NCBI RefSeq assembly: GCF_011039135.1
Contig: NZ_JAAKEJ010000006.1
Coordinates: 124,001 to 188,000, forward strand
Origin: Desulfovibrio sp. ZJ209
GTDB lineage: Bacteria; Desulfobacterota; Desulfovibrionia; Desulfovibrionales; Desulfovibrionaceae
Reading direction: 5' to 3'
Length of the DNA stretch: 64,000 nt
The number at the start of each line of letters is the position of its first letter. The stretch's first letter is position 1. The translations under genes were made by a program, and so were the position numbers. The notes below the pieces were generated by a model, which made no database searches, was not told the DNA's origin, and was given only the letters and a program-made list of their open reading frames with translations. Positions 1-8,874 of the stretch are shown one piece after another.

Positions 1-991
1 CCACGGGCGCGATCTTCAGGCGCTCCCTGTCGGCGCGGAGGGCGACGCCGCAGCGTTCCGCGAGCCCGGAGAGCCGGTCAAAGGCCGCCGGGGAGACGAT
101 GCGGCCGTAATCCGGCGAGGCGAGGGGGTCGGGCCCGAGGAAGCGGCCGAACTCCTGTTCGATAGCCGTCACGAGCTCGTCGAGGATGGCGGCGTCGGCG
201 AGCAGGTAGTCCGGCGCCACGCAGGTCTGGCCGGCATTGAGGATCTTGCCCCAGGCGATGCGCCGGGCGGCCACGCCGAGGTCGGCATCCTTGGGGACGA
301 TGACCGGGCTCTTGCCGCCGAGCTCAAGACACACGGGCGTGAGGTGCCTGGCCGCGCTCTCCATGATGACATGCCCCACGCGCGGGCTGCCGGTATAGAA
401 AATAAAGTCCCACGGCAACGCGAGGAGCGCGTTGGCCGTCTGCTCAGGCGGGGCGCCCGGGGCTTCCGGCGCGTCGAGCACGACCCGGCAGTGCCCGGCG
501 TCAAAGCATTCGGCGACCAGCTCCCGCAAAAGGCGCCCCGTGGCCGGGGACTGCTTCGAGGGCTTGAGCACCGCGCAATTGCCGGCGGCCACCGCGCAGA
601 TGAGCGGGATGAGCGAGAGCTGGAAGGGGTAGTTCCACGGCGAGAACACAAGCGCCACGCCGAAGGGCTCGGGGTGAACCTTGCAGAAGGCCGGCAGGAT
701 GGTGCGCCCGGGCCATACCCGGCGCGGCCGGCTGAAGCGGGCCGCCCTGGCGGCGTAATAGTCCGCCGCGTCCAGCGTTTCCGCTATCTCGGTGAGGTAG
801 GCCTCCACGGCGGGCTTGCCAAGGTCGGCGTGGAGTGCCGCCGTGATATCCGCCTCGCGCCGGCGCACGGCCGCGGCCAGGCCGCGCAGCCGGGCCTTGC
901 GAAAGGCGGGCGCAAGCGTGGCGCCCGTGGCAAAGAAGGCCCGCATCTCTCCATGCAGGGCGGGCAGGGCCTTGTATGACAGCTCATTCAT
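1..991 (-). CDS. Aldehyde dehydrogenase (class 3-like), 3' end outside window
   Basis: NAD(P)-dependent aldehyde oxidation in the cytoplasm is the expected role. The reading frame starts at the ATG at 991, preceded by an AGGGG ribosome-binding site, and stays open to the window edge, giving 330 residues of an expected 450-480. The family signatures are present: the general-base Glu223 in ELGGK and the catalytic nucleophile Cys257 in NAGQTCV, with the FSPWNYPFQL substrate/cofactor segment before them. The short N-terminus without a long leader fits the class 3 (fatty or aromatic aldehyde) group better than the larger betaine-type enzymes. Substrate cannot be told from sequence. The next gene rightward runs in the opposite direction, so this gene has its own promoter in 992-1147. 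Confidence 0.9.
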   Translation of the reverse strand, partial: MNELSYKALPALHGEMRAFFATGATLAPAFRKARLRGLAAAVRRREADITAALHADLGKPAVEAYLTEIAETLDAADYYAARAARFSRPRRVWPGRTILPAFCKVHPEPFGVALVFSPWNYPFQLSLIPLICAVAAGNCAVLKPSKQSPATGRLLRELVAECFDAGHCRVVLDAPEAPGAPPEQTANALLALPWDFIFYTGSPRVGHVIMESAARHLTPVCLELGGKSPVIVPKDADLGVAARRIAWGKILNAGQTCVAPDYLLADAAILDELVTAIEQEFGRFLGPDPLASPDYGRIVSPAAFDRLSGLAERCGVALRADRERLKIAPV

Positions 992-1147
992 GGGTCACGC
1001 CCCTTTGGTCTCGACCTTTCCCCGCGGCTCTGGCATCCTTGGGGGGCGGCCCGCCGCCGGCAGCCCCCTCAAGCTGTAGCGCGCCGGGGGGCGGCGCGCA
1101 ACGGCCTGACACCTCCCCGCCCGCAGGCGGGGAGCACAGGGAGCCCC

Positions 1148-2695
1148 ATGAACATCGCCTTGAAGGGCCATTTCTTGCGCGAAGGGCTCAGGCTCAACGG
1201 CCACCATGTCCACAATCTCGTCATCAGGAAGGGCGAGACCCTTGCGGACGCCCTCAGGGCCGCGCCCGCGCCCGTGGACCTCGTGATCTGGGAGCTCTTC
1301 GGCGCCGCTTCGGACATCCAGGCCCTCGGCCCCTGCGAGCAGCCCATGGCGGCGTTCTGCATCGACACGCCGCTCAACGCCTTCTGGCTGCGCCCCTGCG
1401 TGCAAAATTTCGACGCGGTCTTCGTGGACCAGCCCCAGTGCGTGGCGGATTTCGCCGGCTTGGCACCCCACGTCTCCTGGCTGCCCCTGCCGGCGCATAC
1501 TTCCTATTTCCAGCCGCCGCGGCCGAAAAAGTACGATATCACCTTTATCGGCACCACCAATGCCGAACGCCTGAAGCGCAACAATCTCCTCAGGCTGCTT
1601 CGGTCGCACTTTGAGCTCAACGTCCTCACCGGGCTCACCATAGCGGAAAGCCAGGAGGTCTTTGCCGCGTCGAAGATCGTCCTCAACGAGAACTTCTTCC
1701 CCGGCCTCACCCTGCGCGTTTTGCAGGGCCTGGCGGCCGGCGCGGCCGTTTTCACCGAGCGCTCGCCCTTTGGGCACGATTTCGGCCTCACGGACTTTCA
1801 GGACCTCGTCTTCTACACGCCGGACAGCCTCCTCGAGCGCATGACGGAGGTGCTCGCCAACTACGGGCGCTACGCCGGACTTGGCGCGCACGGGCAGGAG
1901 ACGTGCCGCGCCCTCTATGGGAGCGGCCCCGTGGCGGCGGAACTCCTGGCCCGCATCCCCACGGGGCGCCGGTGGGACGGCCCGGCGCACGCCGAAGCGG
2001 CCCGGTGGCACAGGATCACTTCGGAGCTGCTCTATGCGCAGCGCTTCGGGGGTGACTTTTCGCGCACCGTGCGGGCGCTTCAGGAAGTCGCGCGTTCCTC
2101 GCCGGGCAAGGCGGCCTGCGCGGAGCTCCTGCTCGGCGACGTAGAGGCGCGGGTGAAAAAAGGGAGGGACGCCCGCGCGCACTACCTGAGGGCGCTGGAG
2201 CTGGACCCGGCAAGCCCCGCGCGCCTCAAGCTGGCCCTGCTGGACATCCGCCAAAACGAGCTCGCCGCCGCCCGGGCCGGGCTGCTGGCCTATGCGCGTG
2301 CCACGCCGCTCGGCCTGGCAAAAGTCCCGGAAGCGTCCCTCGCGGGCCCCCCGACGCCCCAAGGCCTGCTCACGCTGGCCGGGGAGCTCGCTTTCGCCTT
2401 CGGCCGGCGGTGGGACATGGGCTTCAACAAGGATTTCCCCGACCCGGTGCCGGACACGGCCTTCGAGCTCGCCCGCATGTCGTGGGAGCTGGCGCCCACG
2501 CCCGACGCCCTTGACCTCATGCGGCGGTGCCTGCCGCAGCACATGCGGGGCGAGCTTTTGCCGCTCCTGCTCGCGGCCCTGAAAAAGGGCCTGCTCCCGG
2601 ATGTGCAGATCCTCGAGACGGCCCGCACGGCCTATGAGTACTACGACCACGAGACGCCCGCGACCATCATGGCGGCCCTGCGCAAGACGAAATAG
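1148..2695 (+). CDS. CgeB-like glycosyltransferase with C-terminal helical repeat region
   Basis: Predicted cytoplasmic sugar transferase of 515 residues. The first ~290 residues look like the GT-B fold of the CgeB/YkvP type: an N-terminal half with DLVIWELFG and CIDTP, then YDITFIGTTNAERLKR and the acceptor/donor segment LNENFFPGLTLRVLQGLAAG followed by a GHDFGL loop. The last ~220 residues are Ala/Leu-rich helical pairs resembling TPR repeats (for example around residues 300-400). A GGGGAGCACAGGGAGCCC leader gives the ribosome-binding site. In this bacterial group such proteins often modify surface polysaccharide or flagellin, but nothing adjacent fixes the acceptor. The MFS gene follows 258 bases later. 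Confidence 0.7.
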   Translation: MNIALKGHFLREGLRLNGHHVHNLVIRKGETLADALRAAPAPVDLVIWELFGAASDIQALGPCEQPMAAFCIDTPLNAFWLRPCVQNFDAVFVDQPQCVADFAGLAPHVSWLPLPAHTSYFQPPRPKKYDITFIGTTNAERLKRNNLLRLLRSHFELNVLTGLTIAESQEVFAASKIVLNENFFPGLTLRVLQGLAAGAAVFTERSPFGHDFGLTDFQDLVFYTPDSLLERMTEVLANYGRYAGLGAHGQETCRALYGSGPVAAELLARIPTGRRWDGPAHAEAARWHRITSELLYAQRFGGDFSRTVRALQEVARSSPGKAACAELLLGDVEARVKKGRDARAHYLRALELDPASPARLKLALLDIRQNELAAARAGLLAYARATPLGLAKVPEASLAGPPTPQGLLTLAGELAFAFGRRWDMGFNKDFPDPVPDTAFELARMSWELAPTPDALDLMRRCLPQHMRGELLPLLLAALKKGLLPDVQILETARTAYEYYDHETPATIMAALRKTK

Positions 2696-2953
2696 CTTTT
2701 TGCCAGGAGGATGCCGACCGCGCGGCCGATTAGGCGCGACCGGGCCTCGTGGCGGCTGCCGTTTCCCGCCATCATGACAGCCCGGCACGCGGGCGGCCCA
2801 CACGGAGGCGAAGCACCGCCCCGGCTTGCCTTTGGGCGCAAAGTGTACCACTCTTGCCGGGGCGCGCCGGATACTCACGCCCGGCTTTCGCGGGCAGGCT
2901 GCCCTTGGGCGCTGCCCCGGCCCCAAGCTTTACGCAAGACCACCGAGGACCGC

Positions 2954-4207
2954 ATGGCCGACACAGCAGCCGCAAAAAACGCCGCGCACCCGGCCAGCCC
3001 TTCCCCCGCCACGGCCGGAACCGAGCAGGAGGGCCGCGGCTACTTTCTCTTCCTCCTCTGTTTTCTCGCGGCCATGAGCGCCTTCCCCTCCATGGTCAAC
3101 GACCTCTACCTGCCCACCTTGCCGGCCATGCGCGCCGAGTTCCACACCTCCAGGCCCGTGGTGCAGCTCGGGCTCTCCTTCGTCATGATCGGCCTCGGGC
3201 TCGGGGGCCTCGTCTGGGGGCCGCTCAGCGACAAGATCGGCCGCAAACCCGTGCTCTTCGTGTCGCTTGGCATGTTCATCGTCTTTTCCGGGGTGAGCGT
3301 GTTTTCGCCAAGCATCGCGTTCTTTCTCGGCTGCCGCCTGTTCCAGGGGCTCGGCGCCTCGGGCGCGGTCATGCTCTCCAAGACCATCCCGGCGGACATG
3401 TACACCGGCCGCGCGCTCGCCAAGATCATGTCCACGGTGGGCGCCATCAACGGCATAGCGCCGGTCTCCGGGCCGCTTCTGGGCGGCTTCATGGCCAGGG
3501 CCATCGGCTGGCGCGGCATCTTCCTCGTGCTCACCGGCATCGGCCTCGTCATGATCCTTCTCACCTTCTTCTTCCGCGAGAGCCTCGCCCCCAGGAATCG
3601 CGACCGCGGCCCGTGGCGCGCGCTTTTCGGCGAATACCTGCCCCTGCTCAAAAACCGGCCCTTCATGATCCATGTGATCCTCAAAAGCGCGGCCTTGGGC
3701 GTGCTCTTCTGCTACATCTCCTCCGGGCCCTTCATCATCCAGGAGCGCTACGGCTTCGACGCCATGCAGTTCGGCCTCATTTTCGGCCTCAACGCCATGG
3801 CCGTGGTGCTCGGCGCCACCCTTTCCGTGCGCTTCCGTACCATGAAAAAAGCCGCCATCACCGGCGCCGCCGGCATGGTGGCCTTCGCCTGCCTTGAGGC
3901 GGGCGCCATCTCCTTCCTCGACAGCATCTGGGTCTTCGAGGGGCTTATCGTGCCCATGCTCTTCTTTTCGGGCATCGTGTTCGCCGCCTCCAACACGCTC
4001 GCCATGACCGAGGGGCGCCTTTCCGCCGGCGCGGCCTCGGCCATCCTAGGGCTCGGCGGCTATGTGTTCGGCTTCATCGTCTCGCCGCTGGTGGGCATGG
4101 GCGACATCCAGCTCTCCACCTCCATCGGCATGACCGTGTGCGCGCTGATCTGCCTGCTCTACGCCTGGTTCGCCTACCAGCTGCCGGCGAGCAAGATCCA
4201 GCCCTGA
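2954..4207 (+). CDS. MFS exporter, Bcr/CflA drug-resistance type
   Basis: Inner-membrane proton-driven exporter of small molecules (417 residues, twelve predicted helices, the usual length). Motif A between helices 2 and 3 is clear (GPLSDKIGRKP), helix 1 is followed by a NDLYLPTLPAM loop typical of the Bcr/CflA branch, and the helix 4-5 region has GCRLFQGLGASGAVM. The start at 2954 is chosen because the first helix begins about 35 residues later and GAGGACC precedes it. The frame is open back to 2711, but that stretch encodes an implausible Arg/Pro-rich leader. The next gene starts 23 bases after the stop, so the two are probably co-transcribed. Substrate unknown. Confidence 0.85.
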   Translation: MADTAAAKNAAHPASPSPATAGTEQEGRGYFLFLLCFLAAMSAFPSMVNDLYLPTLPAMRAEFHTSRPVVQLGLSFVMIGLGLGGLVWGPLSDKIGRKPVLFVSLGMFIVFSGVSVFSPSIAFFLGCRLFQGLGASGAVMLSKTIPADMYTGRALAKIMSTVGAINGIAPVSGPLLGGFMARAIGWRGIFLVLTGIGLVMILLTFFFRESLAPRNRDRGPWRALFGEYLPLLKNRPFMIHVILKSAALGVLFCYISSGPFIIQERYGFDAMQFGLIFGLNAMAVVLGATLSVRFRTMKKAAITGAAGMVAFACLEAGAISFLDSIWVFEGLIVPMLFFSGIVFAASNTLAMTEGRLSAGAASAILGLGGYVFGFIVSPLVGMGDIQLSTSIGMTVCALICLLYAWFAYQLPASKIQP

Positions 4208-4230
4208 ACGCCGCAAAACCGGGAGAACCC

Positions 4231-4800
4231 ATGCTGCTCCAGGCCCACAGCGCCATCCTCGTGGTGGACATGCTCAACGATTTCGTCCTGCCCGGCGCGC
4301 CCATGCGCGTGGAAGGCGCTCTCGCCACCGTGCCGGCCATTGCGCGCTTCCTCGCCTACGGGCGCGAGAACCAGTGGGCGGTGATCTATGTGAACCGCGA
4401 GCACCGCGCCTCCGGCATCGATGCCGAGATGACGCGCCGCCACTTCTTCGAGGAGGGGCAGCCCTTCTGCGTGCCGGCCACCCCTGGCGCGCAGGTGGTG
4501 GACGCGCTCGCGCCCGCGCCAGAAGACATCATCGTCACCAAGCAGCGCTTCAGCGCCTTTGTGGGCACGGACCTCGACATGGTGCTCCGCGGGCTCGGCG
4601 TGAGCACCGTGTTCGTGACCGGGACGCAGTACCCCAACTGCATCCGCGCCACGGCCGTGGACGCCATGGGGCTCGACTACCTGACCATCGTCTGCACGGA
4701 CTGCTGCTCCGCGGCCACGCCGGCCGTGGCCGAGGCCAATGTCTATGACCTCACCATGATGGGCATCACGTGCGCGCCGTCCACGCGGTACATGGAGTGA
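4231..4800 (+). CDS. Isochorismatase-family cysteine hydrolase
   Basis: Cytoplasmic amidohydrolase of the nicotinamidase/isochorismatase superfamily, 189 residues. The catalytic triad is visible: Asp13 in VVDMLNDF, Lys104 in TKQRFSAF and nucleophile Cys137 in TGTQYPNCIRA, with the cis-peptide VTGT turn before it. The ATG at 4231 sits behind GGGAGAACCC. An upstream in-frame start inside the exporter gene is rejected because the family begins a few residues before the first strand. It follows the exporter by 23 bases and precedes a strong terminator, so exporter and hydrolase form a two-gene unit. Candidate substrates are nicotinamide, N-carbamoyl compounds or similar; sequence alone does not decide. 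Confidence 0.85.
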   Translation: MLLQAHSAILVVDMLNDFVLPGAPMRVEGALATVPAIARFLAYGRENQWAVIYVNREHRASGIDAEMTRRHFFEEGQPFCVPATPGAQVVDALAPAPEDIIVTKQRFSAFVGTDLDMVLRGLGVSTVFVTGTQYPNCIRATAVDAMGLDYLTIVCTDCCSAATPAVAEANVYDLTMMGITCAPSTRYME

Positions 4801-4840
4801 GGGGGCGCATGGCGCCGCGTCGGCTGGGTCTTTAGAATGA

Positions 4841-4868
4841 AAAAACCTCCCGCAGGCGGGAGGTTTTT
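4841..4868. terminator. Rho-independent terminator, works on both strands
   Basis: Perfect inverted repeat: a 13-base arm (4841-4853) AAAAACCTCCCGC, a 2-base loop and its exact complement (4856-4868). It ends in a T run on either strand. It lies between the converging hydrolase gene (+) and sensor kinase gene (-) and would stop both transcripts. Confidence 0.95.
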
Positions 4869-4891
4869 CTGTGCCTTGTGGCAAAACGCGC

Positions 4892-7800
4892 TCAGCGCTG
4901 CCGCAAAAACTCGTCCAGCGTCTCCATGAGCTTCTTGATGTCGATGGGCTTGGCCACATAGCCGTTCATGCCCGAATTGATGGCCTCCTCGCGGTCTTCG
5001 TCAAAGGCGTTGGCCGTCATGGCGATGATGGGGATGCCGGAACGGATGGGGTCCTCCAGGCCGCGGATGGCCCGGGTGGCCGCATAGCCGTCCATGACCG
5101 GCATCTGCACGTCCATGAGGATGAGGTCGTAGGTGCCGGCGGGCATGTCGCGCACCTTGGCCACGGCGAGCTGGCCGTTTTCCACGATGTCGAGCTCAAA
5201 GCCCGCGTTTTCCAGGATCATCTGCGCGATCTCCTGGTTCATCTCGTTGTCTTCGGCGAGCAAGAGGCGCTTGCCGGCGAAACTTTCCGGCGTCGTGGGC
5301 TCTTCGTGCTCCTCTTCTTCAGGCTGCGACGGGGAGAGCAGCACATTGCGCAAGCCCGAAAGGAAGATGGGCTTGGAGCAGAAGGCCGTGACGCCGGCCT
5401 CTTTGCCCTCCTCCTCGATGTCCGTCCAGTCATAGGCCGTGAGAATGATGATCGGCACCTCGGGGGGCACGGTCTTGCGCAGGCGGCGCGTGAGCTCGAT
5501 GCCGTTCATGTCCGCCATGATCCAGTCGATGAAATAGGCGCCGTAGGCCTCGTTCTGCTCGCGCGCGAACTCGGTGCGCACGAGGGCCTCCTTGCCGAGG
5601 GTGGTCCAGTCGGGCTTCATGCCGAGCTCGGAGAGCATCTTGGAGAGGCTGGTGCAGGTGTTGATGTCGTCGTCCACCACCAGCGCGCGCGTGCCCTCAT
5701 ATTGCGGCAGGAGCATGTCGGCCGTGTCCTCCTCCACCACGCGGAAGGTGAAGGTCACGGCGAATTCCGAGCCCTTGCCGCTCTCGCTCTCCACCTCGAT
5801 GGAGCCGCCCATCATGTCCACGATGTTCTTGGTGATGGCGAGCCCGAGGCCCGTGCCCTGGATGCCGCTCACCGTGGTGGTCTGCTCGCGCTCGAAGGGC
5901 TCGAAGACATGCTTCAGGAACTCCTTGCTCATGCCGATGCCGCTGTCGCGCACGCGGAACTCGTAGGTGGCCCTGCCGTCCTCCGCCGGCGTGACCTGGA
6001 TGACGCGCACGCTCACCCGGCCCCCGGGGTGGGTGTACTTCATGGCGTTGCTCAGGATGTTGAGCAGCACCTGGTTGAGGCGCAGCCGGTCGCAGAAGAT
6101 GGTCTCGTTGACCACGTTGAGCGTGTCGATCTGGAAGTCGAGCTGCTTTGCGCGCACGTCCGCCTGCACGATGGTGCGCAGGTCGTGGAGGATGGAGGGC
6201 AGGCTCACCTCCTGCTCCTCGATCTTGACCTTGCCGCTCTCGATGCGGCTCATGTCGAGCACGTCGTTGATCAGGCTCAGGAGGTGGTTGCCCGAGGTCA
6301 TGATCTTGCCCAGATAGCGCTGCACCATGGGCACGTTGTCCGCATTGGAGGAGGCGAGCGCGGTGAAGCCGATGATGGCGTTCATGGGCGTGCGGATGTC
6401 GTGCGACATGTTGTTCAAAAAGGCCGTCTTGGCGGCGCTGGCGTAGCGGGACTTTTCGAGCGCTTCGGCGAGGGCCTGCTTCTGCTCCTGCTCGCGGCGG
6501 ATCATGTCGTCGATGTTCCTGAAGCCCGCGAGGATGAGGTCATAGCCGCGGCCGCCGTTTTCGTGCGGCCTGACGAAGGTGAACTGGAAATACTGCGTCT
6601 CGCCGTCCTCGACGATGCGGTAGGTGCCGCTGTATTCCTCCTTTTCGGCGAGCTGCCTGCGGATGGTCTCAAGCGAGAGCGCGTCGCGCAGATAGTCGCG
6701 GTCCTCGGGGTGGACCTTCTGGTCGATATAGCGCCCGGCCAGTTCCGCATAGGGCCTTTCGGCGCCCTGGCTCTCGGCCGTGCCCCCGGGCCCGAAGCCC
6801 GAGAGCTTGATGATGCCCGTGCTCCCCTTGTCCGCATCTATGGCGAGCACGTTGGAATAATCGCGGGAGAGCGCCTCCACGATGGCGAGCTGGCTCGCGA
6901 GCTCCTGGTTGGCGTGCTCGGTGGTGGTGAGCAGCTGCCGGTTCCAGCGGCCGCGCAGCCACATGATGAGGAAGAGCGAGGCCGCGAGCATGAGGATGCA
7001 CGCCGCCACCGACATGGTGCCCGGATTGGCGTAGAGATAGTGCCAGAGGCTCATGTCCCCGGCGCGGTACGAAACATAGTTGGAGCCGAGCTGGTTGAGG
7101 GTGGCCGGCGGCACGCCCTTGACGGCTTTCTTGAGGATGGTGCCGAGCTCATGGTCCGCGCTGGCCGGCACATAAATGCTGAAATTGGCGCCGCCGTCGT
7201 TGAGGATGGCATAGGTGAGGCCGCCGCCGGGGTCGCGGTTGATGAACATCTGCGCGGTCAGCGGCAAGACGTAGGCCGCGTCGGCCTCGCCGCGCTGCAC
7301 GGCGCGCAGGGCTTCCTGCGCGGTGGGATATTCCCGCGTCTCCACATTTTTCAGCAGGCCGTCCGGCAGGTCGAAGGGCATGCCTTTGGGCAGCGCCAGC
7401 TTGCGCACGGGGGCATTGAAGTCCGTGCGCGTCACCCGGGCCACGCCGGTGACAAGATAGGGCTCGGTGGAAAAGCCGTGATAGGGCTCGTCCTCGCCGA
7501 TGCGGTCGGGCTCCAGCCGGTCCAGCATCACGAGCGCATGGGCGCGGTTTTCGCCGGCTTCCCCGGGCGCCGTCGGCGCCACCAGCGTATAGGGCAGCCC
7601 CGCCACCTGCATGACGCGGCCGAAATATTCCGGGATGACGCCCTTGAGCTCGCCGTCCTCCACAAAGGAGTACGGCGCGTTGTCGGCCCGGGCCGTGGCG
7701 GTGATGGCCTTGTCGCCCTGCTTCACCGCTGCCCTGTATTCCTCCTCGCGCGGCGAAAATTCCACCTGGTCGGGCTGGTCCGGCCCGTAGTGGCGGTAAT

Positions 7801-8557
7801 AGAGCCGGTTTTGCCAATCGCCCTCGTTGAGATTCATCTGGTCGATGGCGTGGTTGATCTCGTCGATGATGTCCTTGTTTTCCTTGCGGGCGATAATGTA
7901 AAAATTGTCGCTCTTGATGATGTCGAGCAGGGTTTCGTTGTAGGGCTTGCGCAAATTGCTGGAGAGGATGGCGTCCACGTCGCCCTTTTGCAGGGCGTCG
8001 GAGAGCTCGGACGGCGATTCGTATTCGATGAGCGTGTAGGTGAAGCCCTTGTCTTTCGCAAAATCGGGCAGGTAGCGGTTCTGGCTGCTGCCCGCCACCG
8101 CGCCGATCCTCATGCCGTCATAGGTCTCGTAGTCGCCCGCGCGCAGGTGGGTGTTCTGCAGCTTGCGGGTGAGCACGGTGTGGTTGCGGCCCACGGGCAA
8201 GGAAAACGTGAAGATCTTTTCGCGCTCGGGCGTGCGCCGGGCCGTGCTCACCACGTCGATGTCGCCGTTCTTCAGCATCTCCTGCATGTCCTGCCAGGAC
8301 TTGTCATAGCCCGAAAACGTGAAATTGAGGTTGGAATATTCCGAGAGCAGGCGCAGAAGGTCCATGCCGTAGCCTTCCAGGTTGCCCTCGTCATCCTTGC
8401 TGTGGTAGCCCTCGAAATTGAAGATGCCCGCCTTGACCTCACGGTTGGGGCCACTCGATGTGGAGGGGGTGGCGGGCTCGGTGGCCGTCGGCCACGCCAG
8501 AATAAGCACGAGCGCCAGGGCGGGGAAGATGCCGTGATGCCGGGGAATGTGCAGCAT
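4892..8557 (-). CDS. Hybrid sensor histidine kinase with two periplasmic solute-binding domains and two receivers
   Basis: Inner-membrane signalling kinase, 1,221 residues from the ATG at 8557. Order: signal peptide (~1-25), two tandem bacterial solute-binding family 3 domains (roughly 35-260 and 275-495) facing the periplasm, a transmembrane helix (~512-532), a PAS-like region, a HisKA helix with His719 in SHDIRTPMNAI, an HATPase domain with GTGLGLAI, then two receiver domains with phosphate-accepting Asp1011 (FIDW) and Asp1149 (LILMDVQMP). Each receiver keeps its Thr and Lys (LTAYDW/CSKP; MTANAF/AKPI). The architecture resembles BvgS/EvgS but ends without an HPt domain, so an HPt partner must lie elsewhere. 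The frame extends further upstream, but the hydrophobic signal peptide fixes the start. No response-regulator gene is adjacent. Confidence 0.9.
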   Translation of the reverse strand: MLHIPRHHGIFPALALVLILAWPTATEPATPSTSSGPNREVKAGIFNFEGYHSKDDEGNLEGYGMDLLRLLSEYSNLNFTFSGYDKSWQDMQEMLKNGDIDVVSTARRTPEREKIFTFSLPVGRNHTVLTRKLQNTHLRAGDYETYDGMRIGAVAGSSQNRYLPDFAKDKGFTYTLIEYESPSELSDALQKGDVDAILSSNLRKPYNETLLDIIKSDNFYIIARKENKDIIDEINHAIDQMNLNEGDWQNRLYYRHYGPDQPDQVEFSPREEEYRAAVKQGDKAITATARADNAPYSFVEDGELKGVIPEYFGRVMQVAGLPYTLVAPTAPGEAGENRAHALVMLDRLEPDRIGEDEPYHGFSTEPYLVTGVARVTRTDFNAPVRKLALPKGMPFDLPDGLLKNVETREYPTAQEALRAVQRGEADAAYVLPLTAQMFINRDPGGGLTYAILNDGGANFSIYVPASADHELGTILKKAVKGVPPATLNQLGSNYVSYRAGDMSLWHYLYANPGTMSVAACILMLAASLFLIMWLRGRWNRQLLTTTEHANQELASQLAIVEALSRDYSNVLAIDADKGSTGIIKLSGFGPGGTAESQGAERPYAELAGRYIDQKVHPEDRDYLRDALSLETIRRQLAEKEEYSGTYRIVEDGETQYFQFTFVRPHENGGRGYDLILAGFRNIDDMIRREQEQKQALAEALEKSRYASAAKTAFLNNMSHDIRTPMNAIIGFTALASSNADNVPMVQRYLGKIMTSGNHLLSLINDVLDMSRIESGKVKIEEQEVSLPSILHDLRTIVQADVRAKQLDFQIDTLNVVNETIFCDRLRLNQVLLNILSNAMKYTHPGGRVSVRVIQVTPAEDGRATYEFRVRDSGIGMSKEFLKHVFEPFEREQTTTVSGIQGTGLGLAITKNIVDMMGGSIEVESESGKGSEFAVTFTFRVVEEDTADMLLPQYEGTRALVVDDDINTCTSLSKMLSELGMKPDWTTLGKEALVRTEFAREQNEAYGAYFIDWIMADMNGIELTRRLRKTVPPEVPIIILTAYDWTDIEEEGKEAGVTAFCSKPIFLSGLRNVLLSPSQPEEEEHEEPTTPESFAGKRLLLAEDNEMNQEIAQMILENAGFELDIVENGQLAVAKVRDMPAGTYDLILMDVQMPVMDGYAATRAIRGLEDPIRSGIPIIAMTANAFDEDREEAINSGMNGYVAKPIDIKKLMETLDEFLRQR

Positions 8558-8874
8558 ATATTTCACCACAATCGGCTTTTTTGCAGGGAGGGGCGGCGTC
8601 CCCGGCCGGGGGCAGGCGGGACGCAACGGTCTCCAGTATAGGGGATGCGGCGCCCTTTGCCAATGCCCGGCCGGGCGCCTCCGGCTTCGCCCGCGCCCGT
8701 GGCTCCGGCGCTGCGGGGCTTGCGCCCGTCTTTGCGTCTTTACGAAAAAAGGAAAAACCCCTAGAATGGAGCCTTGCGGCATGATGCACTTTGGCGCGGC
8801 CCCGGGCCGGCCGCTCATGTTGCGCCCGTGAAACCGCACTCTGCCAACATCCCGCGCAGCGCCGACAGCAAACC

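Noticed and set aside
4871-8641. 1,256-codon open frame on the plus strand opposite the sensor kinase
   Set aside because: His/Val/Arg-rich shadow of a GC-rich gene; the minus-strand frame contains clear kinase and receiver motifs.
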